A stretch of 64,000 nt of DNA from Saprospira grandis DSM 2844 (GCF_000275825.1 NZ_JH719942.1:2565694-2629693); one strand, 5' to 3'. Positions 45,716 through 55,217 are shown, counted from the stretch's first letter. Notes: generated from the letters alone by a model not told the origin. Made by a program: numbers and translations.

Positions 45716-46675
45716 ATGAATCAAATTGTATTACTTTTTGCAATTTTAGTTGTAGGTAGCTTGCAGGCACAAGTAGATGCCTATCGTTATTTGGGCCTAA
45801 AGCTGGCCCCGCAAGAGGTAACAAATATTCGTCTGAAGGAGACTTATGTCATCAATAAATCTAAAGGGGCTAAATTTAAGGAGAGGTATTTATTTTCGAG
45901 AGAAGAGTATAATGAGCAAGGGAAGCGCTCCCTCAATTTGTTTTTTAAGCCAGATGCTAGTTTAGAGTCGAAAATTGTGGCCTTTTATCCTGATTCGACC
46001 AAAGAAATTAACATCTTTCAGCAAAAAGGGGAGGTAGTAGATAGTGCTGTTTTTCTTTTTCATCCTGATGGACGAAGGAAGATGGAAGTTTGGTATTGGG
46101 GAGATAATTGCAGTACAGACAGTTTGTTGTTTTCTTATAATGCCCGCAAACAATTATCTAAGGTGTTTAGGCGCTATGATTGGGATGAAAAATGGGATAC
46201 GCTTTTTTACAAGGCCGATGGCAGCTTGGATAAGGCCATTTTTTATAGCAAGGCCGATGGGTTACAAAAGCAAGTAGACTTTTTATTTTCTCCAGATTCT
46301 TTTTTGTTAAAAACGGCTAGTCGCAACCGCGACCGTTTAATTATAGAAGAAGAATACTTTTTTTATGATAAAAAGGGCCGTTTGGATTATACCACCACCC
46401 GTTATTTTCCAGATGGAGAAGAAAAGCCCGAAACGCCTCGTTTGACCAGCCATTATAGCTATTGGCGAAATGGGGAGTTGAAGCGGCTAAAAAAGGTATT
46501 ATCGTCTAAGAATAAAAAGCGAATTTCGGTTTCTGTCTTAAAATATAATCGTTCTGGCCGTTTAATTTATCAGCGAGACCGAAATAAGTCGGCGGGGATA
46601 GATAGTAAAATTATTATAGAATATAGAGCTCGGCCCAAGGGCTGGACGTCTCGGCAGGGCTCAAATTTTTGGTAG
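45716..46675 (+). CDS. Secreted protein of unknown function with toxin_RHS/MORN-like repeats
   Basis: This 319-residue protein has a signal peptide (ending GSLQAQ). The body is a series of beta-hairpin units with a loose pattern of Y-x-x-x-G-x-L (YFFYDKKGRLDYTTTRYFPDGEE; LKYNRSGRLIYQRDRNKSAG), like the wrapping repeats of RHS or MORN-variant proteins. I cannot give a function. It is the first of five closely packed plus-strand genes, with only 3 bases to the next. Confidence 0.78.
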   Translation: MNQIVLLFAILVVGSLQAQVDAYRYLGLKLAPQEVTNIRLKETYVINKSKGAKFKERYLFSREEYNEQGKRSLNLFFKPDASLESKIVAFYPDSTKEINIFQQKGEVVDSAVFLFHPDGRRKMEVWYWGDNCSTDSLLFSYNARKQLSKVFRRYDWDEKWDTLFYKADGSLDKAIFYSKADGLQKQVDFLFSPDSFLLKTASRNRDRLIIEEEYFFYDKKGRLDYTTTRYFPDGEEKPETPRLTSHYSYWRNGELKRLKKVLSSKNKKRISVSVLKYNRSGRLIYQRDRNKSAGIDSKIIIEYRARPKGWTSRQGSNFW

Positions 46676-46678
46676 CAG

Positions 46679-47485
46679 ATGAAGAAATTATGGATTCTAT
46701 TGCTGTTTGTTTTCTTTGCAGGCAAAGAGCTAGCTGCTTGTAGTTATGCCTATCAGTATAGTTTATTTTTATTGGGCAGTAGCTCGGGCGAGCTCATTTG
46801 GTTAGAGCTAGAGCTAGAGCGCTATGTGAGTGGGGGAGCGGGCAGTTTGCCCAATTTTCGGCCTATGGGGCGGACTAAAAGCCTGGGGCAGACTCGTTGG
46901 AAGGGGCAGTTAAAATTGAAAAAGGGGCAAGAAATTGACCAATTAGTACAGTATAAGCATATTGCTTGGGTAGATTTGGCCGATGAAGATTATCAGGAGT
47001 ATCTGGCGCCTCATTTTGCCAAGGCTCAAGGCTTGGCCGAGGAGCTGCCCTTTTTTCGGCCTGCCCAACTACTAGAAGAGGCTATTTGTGACTATGACCG
47101 CAGTTGTGGCCAAATGCAGCTGAAGGCGGATAGTTTGGCCCTTTGGGCCGCCTTGCCTGGCCAGAAGGGAGCCAAAGCCCATTTTCCGGGGCCCGTCTTG
47201 AGCAAGTTTGAAAACCTCACTCGACTCAATTATAGCGAAATGGGCAAACTGGCGGCAGAAGAGCGCCTCAACTTTTTTCAGGCCTGGAAACCCTTCTCTG
47301 TTCGGCATTATCGCTTGGCGGGCCAAGAGATTTATGTTTATAGCTTAGGTTGGGGCTTGGCCAAGGGCTATAAACCGCGGCCCTCTGCGGCTTGGTTGCC
47401 CTGGGGGCGGCCCCTAAAAGATTATATTCGAGGAAATAAAGTAATGATGCATGGGCAGCGTTTCGACTTCTTCCAAATTTTGTAA
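46679..47485 (+). CDS. Secreted protein of unknown function
   Basis: This 268-residue protein has a signal peptide (FFAGKELAAC, with a Cys at about 21 in a weak lipobox). I recognise no domain. It contains two Cys pairs and many aromatic residues; the end (LPWGRPLKDYIRGNKVMMHGQRFDFFQIL) is well structured. Three bases separate it from the gene before, and the lipoprotein gene follows 41 bases after it, so it belongs to the same operon. Confidence 0.75.
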   Translation: MKKLWILLLFVFFAGKELAACSYAYQYSLFLLGSSSGELIWLELELERYVSGGAGSLPNFRPMGRTKSLGQTRWKGQLKLKKGQEIDQLVQYKHIAWVDLADEDYQEYLAPHFAKAQGLAEELPFFRPAQLLEEAICDYDRSCGQMQLKADSLALWAALPGQKGAKAHFPGPVLSKFENLTRLNYSEMGKLAAEERLNFFQAWKPFSVRHYRLAGQEIYVYSLGWGLAKGYKPRPSAAWLPWGRPLKDYIRGNKVMMHGQRFDFFQIL

Positions 47486-47526
47486 ATTTGCAAATCAAAA
47501 AATTAAACGAGATCAATTTATTTAAA

Positions 47527-48444
47527 ATGTTAGGAGTCAAGCGTATTTTATTGTGTTGTGGCCTAGGCCTATTATTGAGCTGCTCATCGGAAAAGCCAAA
47601 GATAAATGTAGGTGCCATTGCCGAGGAGACGGATAGCTTATATACGGCCTTGCAAAGCGAGCTGGCTTTTTATCGAGAGAGGGCCGATAGCTTATATCCC
47701 GCCCTTTTAGATAAAGAGGCCGAGCTAGATAAGCAGTATCTAAAGATTAAAAATCTTTTGGCCCAAGCCGATCGGCAAAAAAATAATGAGCGCAAATTGG
47801 CCAGCCAAGTAGAGGCCCTGCAAGAAGAACTCAAAAAACTGAGGGCTTTTGTAGATGAACAAACCCTAGATTTGGCCGAATTGCGCCGGCAGAATGCCCA
47901 ACTAGTAGAGGAACGCAGCGAATACCGCAAACTCTATGAGCAAGAACAAGATCTAAAAGACTCCCTGGCCCAAAAAGCCGCCAACCTAAAAGAAACCACC
48001 GAAGAACTCAATAAACAACTAGATAAAGGCGCTGTCCTCCGGATCTCTAATTTAGAGTTTATTGCCGCCAAATTGAGCAAAGGAGGAGATACAAAGGCCA
48101 CCAACCGCCGAAAACGAGCAGAGTTTTTTCAGGCTTGCTTCAAAATAGTGAAAAATGAGGTGGTGGTTCCTGGCCCCAATAAGTTTTATATGCAAATTAT
48201 AGATCCCAATGGCCACATTATTGTCGAAGAAAAAATGGGCGGCGGCTATTTCTCCGATGCAGAAGGACATAAAGTGCCTTATACTATTGTAAAAAGCTTT
48301 GAGTATTATCCCGATAAAGAGGACCTTTGTATTAGCTGGAGCCCCGCAGTAGGCAGCAAATGGACCTTTGAAAAAGGCGACTATAGCCTGCAACTCTATA
48401 ATAGAGGCCTTAAGGTGGGCTTCCAAAAATTATCGCTCCGCTAA
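47527..48444 (+). CDS. Coiled-coil lipoprotein of unknown function
   Basis: The ATG at 47527 is chosen because it gives a good lipoprotein signal (LGLLLSCSS, Cys about 19). The 305-residue protein has a long coiled coil at about 35-165 (ELDKQYLKIKNLLAQADRQ through KETTEELNKQLDKG) and a C-terminal beta domain at about 175-305 (PGPNKFYMQIIDPNGHIIVE ... GDYSLQLYNRGLKVG). It may span the periplasm from the outer membrane. The stop overlaps the next start (TAATG). Confidence 0.8.
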   Translation: MLGVKRILLCCGLGLLLSCSSEKPKINVGAIAEETDSLYTALQSELAFYRERADSLYPALLDKEAELDKQYLKIKNLLAQADRQKNNERKLASQVEALQEELKKLRAFVDEQTLDLAELRRQNAQLVEERSEYRKLYEQEQDLKDSLAQKAANLKETTEELNKQLDKGAVLRISNLEFIAAKLSKGGDTKATNRRKRAEFFQACFKIVKNEVVVPGPNKFYMQIIDPNGHIIVEEKMGGGYFSDAEGHKVPYTIVKSFEYYPDKEDLCISWSPAVGSKWTFEKGDYSLQLYNRGLKVGFQKLSLR

Positions 48445-49013
48445 TGCAATTGCACGCCCTAATAACTGCCTGCCAGCAAATTTTGAACAAGCAAAGAAGC
48501 AGCCTTTGCTACCATAATTTGGCCCACACAAAAGGCGTAGTAGCCGCTGTAGGAGCCCTAGATATCGCTGCCGAAATCTTAGTTCCAGCCGCCTATATCC
48601 ATGATTTAGGCTATGAACAATCGGCCCAAGGACATGAGGCAATAGCTATAGCTTGGGCCGAAAAACAGCTGCCCAAATGGGAGTTTAAGCAAAAACAAAT
48701 TCAAGAAATTTGTCTAGCCATTGAAGCTACCCAATTGGGCCAACAACCAAAGACAAATTTAGGCGCCTACCTCAAAGATGCCGATATCTCCTATAGCTTG
48801 AGTAGCCATTTTTGGAGCCGTGGAGACTTGCTCCGAACAGAATGGCAACTAGAAAACCAAAGGCAATATAGCCATACAGCCTGGCTGCAACTGCAATATC
48901 ATTTTCTAGAACAACTGTTGTTTTTTAGCCCCTGGGGGCAGCTTTATTTAGAACCACTGCGGCGCTATTATCTTCAGCAAATTGCTGAACGGCTGCAAAA
49001 AATGAACATATGA
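48444..49013 (+). CDS. HD-domain phosphohydrolase
   Basis: This 189-residue soluble protein has the metal ligands of an HD hydrolase: YHNLAHT (about 25), AAYIHDLGYEQ with the HD pair (about 51), an EGH-like QGHEAIA, and KDADISY (about 111). HD enzymes cleave phosphate bonds of nucleotides or signalling molecules; the substrate here is unknown. It overlaps the gene before by one base and the gene after by four (ATGA), so translation is probably coupled. Confidence 0.88.
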   Translation: MQLHALITACQQILNKQRSSLCYHNLAHTKGVVAAVGALDIAAEILVPAAYIHDLGYEQSAQGHEAIAIAWAEKQLPKWEFKQKQIQEICLAIEATQLGQQPKTNLGAYLKDADISYSLSSHFWSRGDLLRTEWQLENQRQYSHTAWLQLQYHFLEQLLFFSPWGQLYLEPLRRYYLQQIAERLQKMNI

Positions 49014-50680
49014 ATTATCCCCAATCTATTTTTTTATTGCTCTGGGCCTGCCTCTGTGCCAATAGCCTGATGGCCCAAACAAAGGAGGATAAGGAGGAAG
49101 AACCCCCCAAACGCTATTATATAATCGATATGACGGTGGCCTCTATGAAAAAAGCTGCCGAATCCTCTAAAAGCGGCTACCGAAAAAGCCCCTGGAAAAC
49201 AATAGAGCATAACTGCGAAATCGAATTGCCCTTTGAGCTAGATAATGCCTTTTTGGGCGTGCCCAAACAATCACAAGCTAGTCTGCTCAATCTGGTCAAA
49301 GGAGGGGTCAAAATCTCTAATCAGGTGATCCAACCCATCGAAAGACAACTGATGACCTCAGACTATTTTCGCCCCGGAATTAGTAAGGAGCTCTTTGAAT
49401 GCCTAACGGGCTGCACCCTGGCCGAAAAAGATTTTCAACAAAGCCATTTTCTCTATATCGAGGACCTGAGCCGAGATATCGCCTACGCCCGTAGCGAACT
49501 CTATGGCGAAAGCTCTTTCGACTCCCCCTTGCCTTACCCTACGCCCTGGGGCAATTATAAATGCCGCATGATTAGAACCAAGGCCGACCTCGATAGCGTG
49601 ATGAACCACCCCGAAGAAATTGGCCTGACCTATAGCTTGCGTGGTGGACACGTCTTTAGCGACCTCTTTGCCCTGCGCCCCGATGAAGAAAGCGGAGAAA
49701 CTAATCTGGAAATCTTGGGCCGTCAAGAGTTTGGCCAGCTGGTCCTCAATAGTGTCAACCAACTCAAAGGCATTTTACCCATCCGCCAAAAAACAGGGGA
49801 GTACCTCAGTGTACCCATTTTTTCTATTAGCTTCGGCAATTATTTTGAAGATGGTATCGTGGGCAAGGTCTCCAGATTCAATAGCGCTCAAGAAGAGGTT
49901 TTTGGCAAACAAAATAGCCTGGGTAAAGGCTTTACCGAACTGGGCCAATGGGTCTGCCGCCGCCTACTCGATAAAAAGGTGGGCCGCCGCATCTTAGTCG
50001 ATGTAGCCGATATGAGCCTAGAGGGCCGCCTCTGGTTCTATGGCTACCTCAAAGAAGAACGCTTCCGAAAAGATACCATCCCCGCCCTAGCCCTCAATGT
50101 AGGCATCAGCGGCCTTTCCTATAAAGATAATGCCTATAGCGGAAGCGACGAACCCGTCAAAAATCAACAGTCGTTTTTCAATAATCGCCAAGCCAATTTG
50201 TGCCGCCAAGATATTAAGGCGATCGTCAAATCAAAGGGCTTAGTCGGTATCTCGCTAGATAGAGACCGCCTGATGGGCAAGGCCTTCCAAACCCGATACA
50301 ATTCTACTATGCCCGGCTCGGCCAACCGAAGAGCCGTAGCCGTAGAGGCCATTGTGGCCAATATTTGCCGCTTCATTTATGTGGCCCAATCCATTGATGC
50401 CTGGGAAATGCTCAGCATCTCTTCCTCTTTCGATATGTACGCCCGCCCCCTAGAGGTCTATGATAGCTCCGATGATATGGAGCAACTCTATCGCGACCTA
50501 ATCAACTTTTTTGAACATCCCCATGATATCGAAGGCCTCTATACCGCTGAAGATATCCAAACGTTTATGTATAGTTTTTCTGCCGAGGAGTTGGTAGATC
50601 GCATTATGTATAAAAATGCCCTGAATTTTATGTACAAAAATTTGCCTGAAGTAGATCTAGAGGAAAAAAAAAGTAATTAA
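49010..50680 (+). CDS. Secreted protein resembling an inactive M19 (dipeptidase-type) peptidase
   Basis: This 556-residue protein has a signal peptide (ending NSLMAQ). Its layout resembles membrane dipeptidases of family M19: LTYSLRGGHVFSDL lines up with their EGGH region, RILVDVADMSLEGRLWFYGYL with the DLSHMS region, and LCRQDIKAIVKSKGLVGISLD with the ERNLTD-IKAI-GGVIGI region. At these places the metal ligands appear changed (E to R, SH to AD) and no N-terminal HxD is visible (IDMTVAS). I infer a non-catalytic or altered-function homologue. A D/E/K-rich tail ends it, and it closes the five-gene operon. Confidence 0.65.
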   Translation: MNYPQSIFLLLWACLCANSLMAQTKEDKEEEPPKRYYIIDMTVASMKKAAESSKSGYRKSPWKTIEHNCEIELPFELDNAFLGVPKQSQASLLNLVKGGVKISNQVIQPIERQLMTSDYFRPGISKELFECLTGCTLAEKDFQQSHFLYIEDLSRDIAYARSELYGESSFDSPLPYPTPWGNYKCRMIRTKADLDSVMNHPEEIGLTYSLRGGHVFSDLFALRPDEESGETNLEILGRQEFGQLVLNSVNQLKGILPIRQKTGEYLSVPIFSISFGNYFEDGIVGKVSRFNSAQEEVFGKQNSLGKGFTELGQWVCRRLLDKKVGRRILVDVADMSLEGRLWFYGYLKEERFRKDTIPALALNVGISGLSYKDNAYSGSDEPVKNQQSFFNNRQANLCRQDIKAIVKSKGLVGISLDRDRLMGKAFQTRYNSTMPGSANRRAVAVEAIVANICRFIYVAQSIDAWEMLSISSSFDMYARPLEVYDSSDDMEQLYRDLINFFEHPHDIEGLYTAEDIQTFMYSFSAEELVDRIMYKNALNFMYKNLPEVDLEEKKSN

Positions 50681-50688
50681 GGGATTTT

Positions 50689-50830
50689 GGGGCCCGCGGC
50701 CGGCTAGGCTTTGCCTAGGTCGGCCGCCGCTATGCTGCGGGGCTCGCAGGTCTGCTCGGCCCTTCGTTTTTTTCGCTGCGCTCAAAAAACTCGGTCTGGC
50801 CTTCGGCCACCCACTCCGCAGCGCTGGGCC
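50689..50830 (+). repeat. GC-rich intergenic repeat, family D
   Basis: Begins TTTTGGGGCCCGCGGCCGG, with hairpin CTAGGC-TTT-GCCTAG and CCGCCGCTATGCTGCGG, then the shared core, a TTTTTTCGC-TGCG-CTCAAAAAAC stem, GGTCTGGCC-TTCG-GGCC and tail CCGCAGCGCTGGGCC. The edge and tail differ from A and B. The only other copy here is at 60441. Confidence 0.85.
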
Positions 50831-50943
50831 CGCCCGCCGCAAAACTTCTCGGCTTCGCAAAAAAAAAAGAACAGATAAACTTTTGAAAATCAATATAAAA
50901 GATAAACCTAGCTCCAGAAATGTCATTTTTTAGCTGGAAAAAG

Positions 50944-50982
50944 TTTGGCAAAACCAAAAAGCTGTTTTATATTTGCAACGCA
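50944..50982 (+). promoter_or_regulatory. Promoter of tRNA-Ala
   Basis: TTTG (50944-50947) and TATATTTG (50968-50975) with a 20-base spacer, the same as at tRNA-Ser. Confidence 0.75.
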
Positions 50983-51009
50983 CTCAAAGGAATGCAATGT
51001 TAAGTTGAA

Positions 51010-51084
<75 letters not shown>

Positions 51085-51087
51085 CAA

Positions 51088-51122
51088 AGAGACCAACAGT
51101 TTTGTTGGTCTCTTTTTTTTTT
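51088..51122 (+). terminator. Terminator of tRNA-Ala
   Basis: A perfect 11-bp stem AGAGACCAACA / TGTTGGTCTCT with loop GTTT is followed by T9 or more. Confidence 0.92.
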
Positions 51123-51193
51123 GCTTTTTATCTAAAATTGGGCGCTTTATAGCAGAAAATCAGTAACTTAGTTAAGTGACTAAGACTAAAGTT

Positions 51194-51367
51194 ATGGATA
51201 AAAAGCGGACAAAAAAAAACCTCTATCTACTTTCTAGCTGGATTCTTCGGGCCCTTAGGAAAGAGAAGAAAACTCGGCCAATTAGCCAGCGCCTAGAGTT
51301 TAATTGCCGGCCCAGCCTGATTAAAGCCTTGGCCCATAAGCAAAAAATGAAAAAAAAGAGCCTCTAA
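51194..51367 (+). CDS. Small basic protein, hypothetical
   Basis: Starting at the ATG of 51194 this gives 57 residues (an upstream in-frame GTG at 51176 would add six). The product is very basic (MDKKRTKKNL ... KKKSL) without membrane segment. Support is modest: a clean ORF in a gap, standing between a tRNA terminator and its own terminator immediately at the stop. The function is unknown. It could also be a non-coding RNA with an accidental ORF. Confidence 0.45.
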   Translation: MDKKRTKKNLYLLSSWILRALRKEKKTRPISQRLEFNCRPSLIKALAHKQKMKKKSL

Positions 51368-51391
51368 AAGCCCGCTATAGCGGGCTTTTTC
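51364..51391 (+). terminator. Terminator after the small ORF
   Basis: AAAAGCCCGC pairs with GCGGGCTTTT around TATA, with T5. The left arm starts within the stop codon of the small ORF. Confidence 0.85.
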
Positions 51392-51420
51392 CGTTAGAGC
51401 CAAAGACAAAAGCCAAGGGC

Positions 51421-51583
51421 GGGCCGGCCTAGCGATGCGGCGGGCTGGCCCAAAGGGCCAGACCAAGGCGCCGAAGGCGACGAAGGGCCGAGCAGACCTG
51501 CGAGCCCCAAAGCGACAACAAGGTCTTTAGACCGCAGTTCGACGACCAAAGGGAGTAACCGCCTGCCGTAGGCAGGAGGCCCC
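51421..51583 (-). repeat. GC-rich intergenic repeat, family A carrying module C
   Basis: Minus-strand copy with edge GGGGCCTCCTGCC-TACG-GGCAGG. Module C at 51513-51560 holds GGTC-TTTA-GACC and CGACGACCAAAGGGAGTAACC. The core and tail CGCATCGCTAGGCC follow. It lies upstream of the wza-like gene. Confidence 0.88.
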
Positions 51584-51656
51584 AAAAAAATAATAGTCAC
51601 TTAATAGAAAACTTGTACCTTAGCAATTCTAAGTAAAATCAAACCTTTTGACCAGT

Positions 51657-54092
51657 ATGCGAGAGCAGATTAGCTTGTTTATCCTGATTTGTTGTAGCCT
51701 GTTTGCCCTAAATCTGCAGGCCCAAATTCCTCCTATTGTGCCTCCTGTTATTGACCCCGGCCAAGTAGATCCTGGCGGCAATGGCGGAATCATTGAGGCG
51801 CCAAAAGTAGACCCCAAGGCTAGCGAAATAAATGCCGAGGAAAAAAAAGTAAAAGACCAAATAGAAGAAGAGCGAAAAGAACAACGCAAGGAAGAAGAAG
51901 AAAAAGATATTTTGGCCCGCAAACGCCAAGAAGAACTGCCCGAACCCAAAATTTGGGGGCAGCAGTTTTTTAGAGATCAAAGTATTAAACTCTTTGACCG
52001 CTCCAAAAACCAGAGAGCCATTGAAAGCTATCGTATTGCCTCTGGCGACGAAATTGAAGTGACCGTTTGGGGCGCCGTAGATTTTAGCAAAAGTGTAAGC
52101 GTAAATGACAATGGTTATATAGACCTCTCTATTCCAGACCTCTTGGTTCCTCGGCTCTATATTAAGGGCATGAAATTTAGTGATGTGCGGGATGCGATTT
52201 ATCAGCGGCTTTCTCGGCACATGAATATGAAAGGTTCTAATTATGATGTGCAGCTAAATTACTCTAGGAGTATTACGGTCAATATTACGGGAGAGGTATT
52301 TAGCCCAGGAAGCTATACTATTCCCGCTACCAACACCGCCTTTAATGCCCTAGTAGCTTCTGGCGGCCCCTCTCAGATTGGTAGTGTGCGCCGGATCAAA
52401 GTAATTAGTAGTGATCATCCGACTAGGCAGCTGGATGTCTATAAGTTTGCAAAGAACCCCAATGTTTCTGAGGAGTTTTTCTTAGATAATAACGACTATA
52501 TTTTTGTGCCTTTGGCCGAAAAAGTAGTGGAGGTTCGAGGATCTGTTAAGCGCCCTTTTTACTACGAACTGCTAGAGGGAGAGCAACTGTTAGAAGCCCT
52601 AGCCTTTGCGGGAGGCGTAAAAGCAGATGCCTATTTGCGGAATATTCAGATTAAGCGTTATGCCAATGACGAAGAGCGAATTATTGATGTGAATTTGGCC
52701 CAAATTATAGCCAATGAAGAGAACTTCCCTTTGATGACAGGGGACATTATTGATCTTTCGCCCATTTCTGAGGCCTACTCTAATTATGTGACGGTAGAAG
52801 GGGCCGTAAAGCTGCCTGGAGAATATGAACTAGGCGCGGGGACTCGTATCCTGGAAGTCTTGCAGAAGTCGGGCATTATGCTTTCTGCCGTTAAAGAAAA
52901 AATTTATGTGCGTCGCTTACGCCCCGATTTCTCTATTGAATACATTGATGTGAGCATTGATAGCATTTTGGCCGGCCAAGAAACCGCCAATATCGCTTTG
53001 CGGGCCCTCGATAAAATTGAGGTGAAATTCAAATCGGAATTTGTAGATGAATACAGGGTGCAAATTTATGGGGCCGTGCGCAAATCAGGCGCCTACGCCC
53101 ATAGTGATAGCCTCACTTTAGCCGATCTGCTTTATCTGGCCAATGGCATCGAAAAAGAAGCAGCTAACTCTATTCTAGAAATCTCTAGATTGGTTCCTCA
53201 AGCTGACGGAAGCTCTAAGGTAGAGCTGATGAGCTATGATATCAATGAAGATTTAGAGGTGCTTGGGGCCGAAGGCCTGACCCTAGAACCCCGAGACCAA
53301 ATATTTGTGCGCCTAGCCAAAAATTATAAGCTTCCCCAAAATGTAAGCATCCAAGGGGAAATTGCCTACCCCGGCGCCTATACCTTGCAAGATAATGGCG
53401 AACGCATTGCCGACCTCTTGGCTAGGGCAGGGGGAACCACCACTCTGGCTTTTCTAGAAGGCGCTCGCCTGATCCGCCAAGGCGAAGGCTTTGTGGTCCT
53501 CGACCTCAAAGATGTGGTGACTAACCCAGATTCTCGATTTAACTATATTTTGCGCCCAGGCGACCAACTCTCTATTCCTGTGGTTAAAGATTTGGTGGCC
53601 ATCGCTGGCCGGATTAACCACCCCGAGGTGAAAAACAAATCGGAAATTGCCGAAATCGAACTGAAATTGAAGTTGCTGAAAACCGAGAATAAGATCGAAA
53701 GAGAAGAAATTCAGGCCGAAGAAGCCATTAGCCGAAAAATTAAGCCCGACCGCATCAATGTGCCTTTTCATAAAGGCAAACGAGCCAATTATTACCTCAA
53801 AGAATATGCTGGGGGAATTGACCGAGCCAATGGTGGCCGCAAACGCCTAGTCTATGTTCGCTACCCCTCTGGTGCCGTAAAGAAAACACGGAACTATTTT
53901 TTCTTTAAATGCTACCCCAAAGTGACTAAAGGCGCTATGGTTTATGTAGACACCAAAACAAAAACCGATAAACAAAATATTCCCAAGAAGAAACGACAGC
54001 CCATCGAATGGAACCGCATCATCCAAAATGGGGTAGCCATTACTTCTTCTACCTTGACCCTCTTGCTCGCTATTCGAGCCCTAAACAACTAA
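51657..54092 (+). CDS. Wza-like polysaccharide export outer-membrane protein with SLBB domains
   Basis: The ATG at 51657 gives 811 residues with a signal peptide (ending NLQAQ). A Pro/Gly then Glu/Lys-rich spacer (about 25-90) precedes the Poly_export domain (IASGDEIEVTVWGAVDFSKSVSVNDNGYIDLS, about 125-210) and at least four SLBB beta-grasp domains (for example ITVNITGEVFSPGSYTIPATNTAFNALVASGG; YVTVEGAVKLPGEYELGAGTRILEVLQKSG). A hydrophobic helix near the end (ITSSTLTLLLAIRAL) could anchor it. It should form the outer-membrane pore for an exopolysaccharide, together with the Wzz-like protein encoded next. Confidence 0.92.
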   Translation: MREQISLFILICCSLFALNLQAQIPPIVPPVIDPGQVDPGGNGGIIEAPKVDPKASEINAEEKKVKDQIEEERKEQRKEEEEKDILARKRQEELPEPKIWGQQFFRDQSIKLFDRSKNQRAIESYRIASGDEIEVTVWGAVDFSKSVSVNDNGYIDLSIPDLLVPRLYIKGMKFSDVRDAIYQRLSRHMNMKGSNYDVQLNYSRSITVNITGEVFSPGSYTIPATNTAFNALVASGGPSQIGSVRRIKVISSDHPTRQLDVYKFAKNPNVSEEFFLDNNDYIFVPLAEKVVEVRGSVKRPFYYELLEGEQLLEALAFAGGVKADAYLRNIQIKRYANDEERIIDVNLAQIIANEENFPLMTGDIIDLSPISEAYSNYVTVEGAVKLPGEYELGAGTRILEVLQKSGIMLSAVKEKIYVRRLRPDFSIEYIDVSIDSILAGQETANIALRALDKIEVKFKSEFVDEYRVQIYGAVRKSGAYAHSDSLTLADLLYLANGIEKEAANSILEISRLVPQADGSSKVELMSYDINEDLEVLGAEGLTLEPRDQIFVRLAKNYKLPQNVSIQGEIAYPGAYTLQDNGERIADLLARAGGTTTLAFLEGARLIRQGEGFVVLDLKDVVTNPDSRFNYILRPGDQLSIPVVKDLVAIAGRINHPEVKNKSEIAEIELKLKLLKTENKIEREEIQAEEAISRKIKPDRINVPFHKGKRANYYLKEYAGGIDRANGGRKRLVYVRYPSGAVKKTRNYFFFKCYPKVTKGAMVYVDTKTKTDKQNIPKKKRQPIEWNRIIQNGVAITSSTLTLLLAIRALNN

Positions 54093-54098
54093 GTGACT

Positions 54099-55217
54099 AT
54101 GGATTTTTCTCAGTTGCTGACGGCTGAAAATATACAGAAACAACTCAAGCGCTATGCACTGCTTTGGCTAAAATGGTCTTGGCTGGTGCTGATTCTTATG
54201 GCCGCCTTGGGCTATTATCTCTATCAGTCTAAAGCAAAACTCCCTACCCGATATGTCGCCCGCCTCTCTTTTAGCATGAATGAAGGAGGCGGAGCCGACC
54301 AAGGCTATCTGCAGCAGGTGCTAGGCGGAGGCCTCTTTGGAGGCCTAGGCGGAAGCGCTGAATTGGCCTCCGGAAATATGGGGCGCTTGCAAGAGTTGCT
54401 CAGCACCCGCCGCCTTTTGCAAATGGCCCTCTTTGAAGAGGTTGAAATGATGTATCCTGAAGGCCCTAAGAAGGACTTTATGATCCATCATTACCTAGAG
54501 CTACAAGCTATGCGGAAACAATGGGCAGAAGAGGAGCGAGCGCTGGCAAATGTTTATTTTAAACATAAAAAATTTGAGACCTTTAGTCGCCAAGAAAATG
54601 TAGTCTTACAAGCGGCTGTGGGCCGCATCCAACAACAACTAACCCAAGAACTTAGCCCCTCCGAAATTCTGAATATTCGCTTTGTGAGCAATTCAGAGGT
54701 CCTCTCTCATGATTTTATTAACCTGCTCTATAATAAACTTAATACCTATTATAGTAACCAATCGGTAGAAAAACAACGCCGAATCTTTGAGGCCGCCCGA
54801 AATCGTAGAGATTCGCTAGAACAGGAAATGGACCAGGCGGAAGGCGATTATATTAAATACCTCAACCAACATAATGCTACCGCTCAAGGCCGCTATGCCG
54901 AAAGTATCCGCACGCAGTATTTGGCCCGAAAACTCTCCGGCGAAATGGAGGGCTATTTTCTCGCCATCAAAAATGTAGAAACCGCCAAGTTGGCCCTAGA
55001 ACAACAAACCCCTTTGCTGCAGGTCATCGACCGACCGCTTTACCCACTCTATGCCGAACGCCCCAACCCCCGCCTGTTCCTATTTATTGGCCTCTTTTTA
55101 GGCTTTTTCTTAGGGACGTCCGCCATTCTAGGTATACAAGGAGCCAAAGATCTAATGAAGTTTCTAAAGGCCCAGCAAGCCACCAAAAAAGAACCGCAAA
55201 CCGAAGATGATGCCTAA
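54099..55217 (+). CDS. Wzz-like chain-length determinant protein
   Basis: The ATG at 54099 gives 372 residues; a GTG at 54093 directly after the upstream stop is the alternative. One N-terminal helix (LVLILMAALGYYLYQSK) and one near the end (LFLFIGLFLGFFLGTSAIL) flank a periplasmic region with coiled coil, the layout of Wzz/GumC proteins that set polysaccharide chain length. PNPRL before the second helix fits the family's Pro-rich motif. No tyrosine kinase domain follows. It overlaps the hydrolase gene by a few bases, indicating one operon with the wza-like gene. Confidence 0.88.
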   Translation: MDFSQLLTAENIQKQLKRYALLWLKWSWLVLILMAALGYYLYQSKAKLPTRYVARLSFSMNEGGGADQGYLQQVLGGGLFGGLGGSAELASGNMGRLQELLSTRRLLQMALFEEVEMMYPEGPKKDFMIHHYLELQAMRKQWAEEERALANVYFKHKKFETFSRQENVVLQAAVGRIQQQLTQELSPSEILNIRFVSNSEVLSHDFINLLYNKLNTYYSNQSVEKQRRIFEAARNRRDSLEQEMDQAEGDYIKYLNQHNATAQGRYAESIRTQYLARKLSGEMEGYFLAIKNVETAKLALEQQTPLLQVIDRPLYPLYAERPNPRLFLFIGLFLGFFLGTSAILGIQGAKDLMKFLKAQQATKKEPQTEDDA

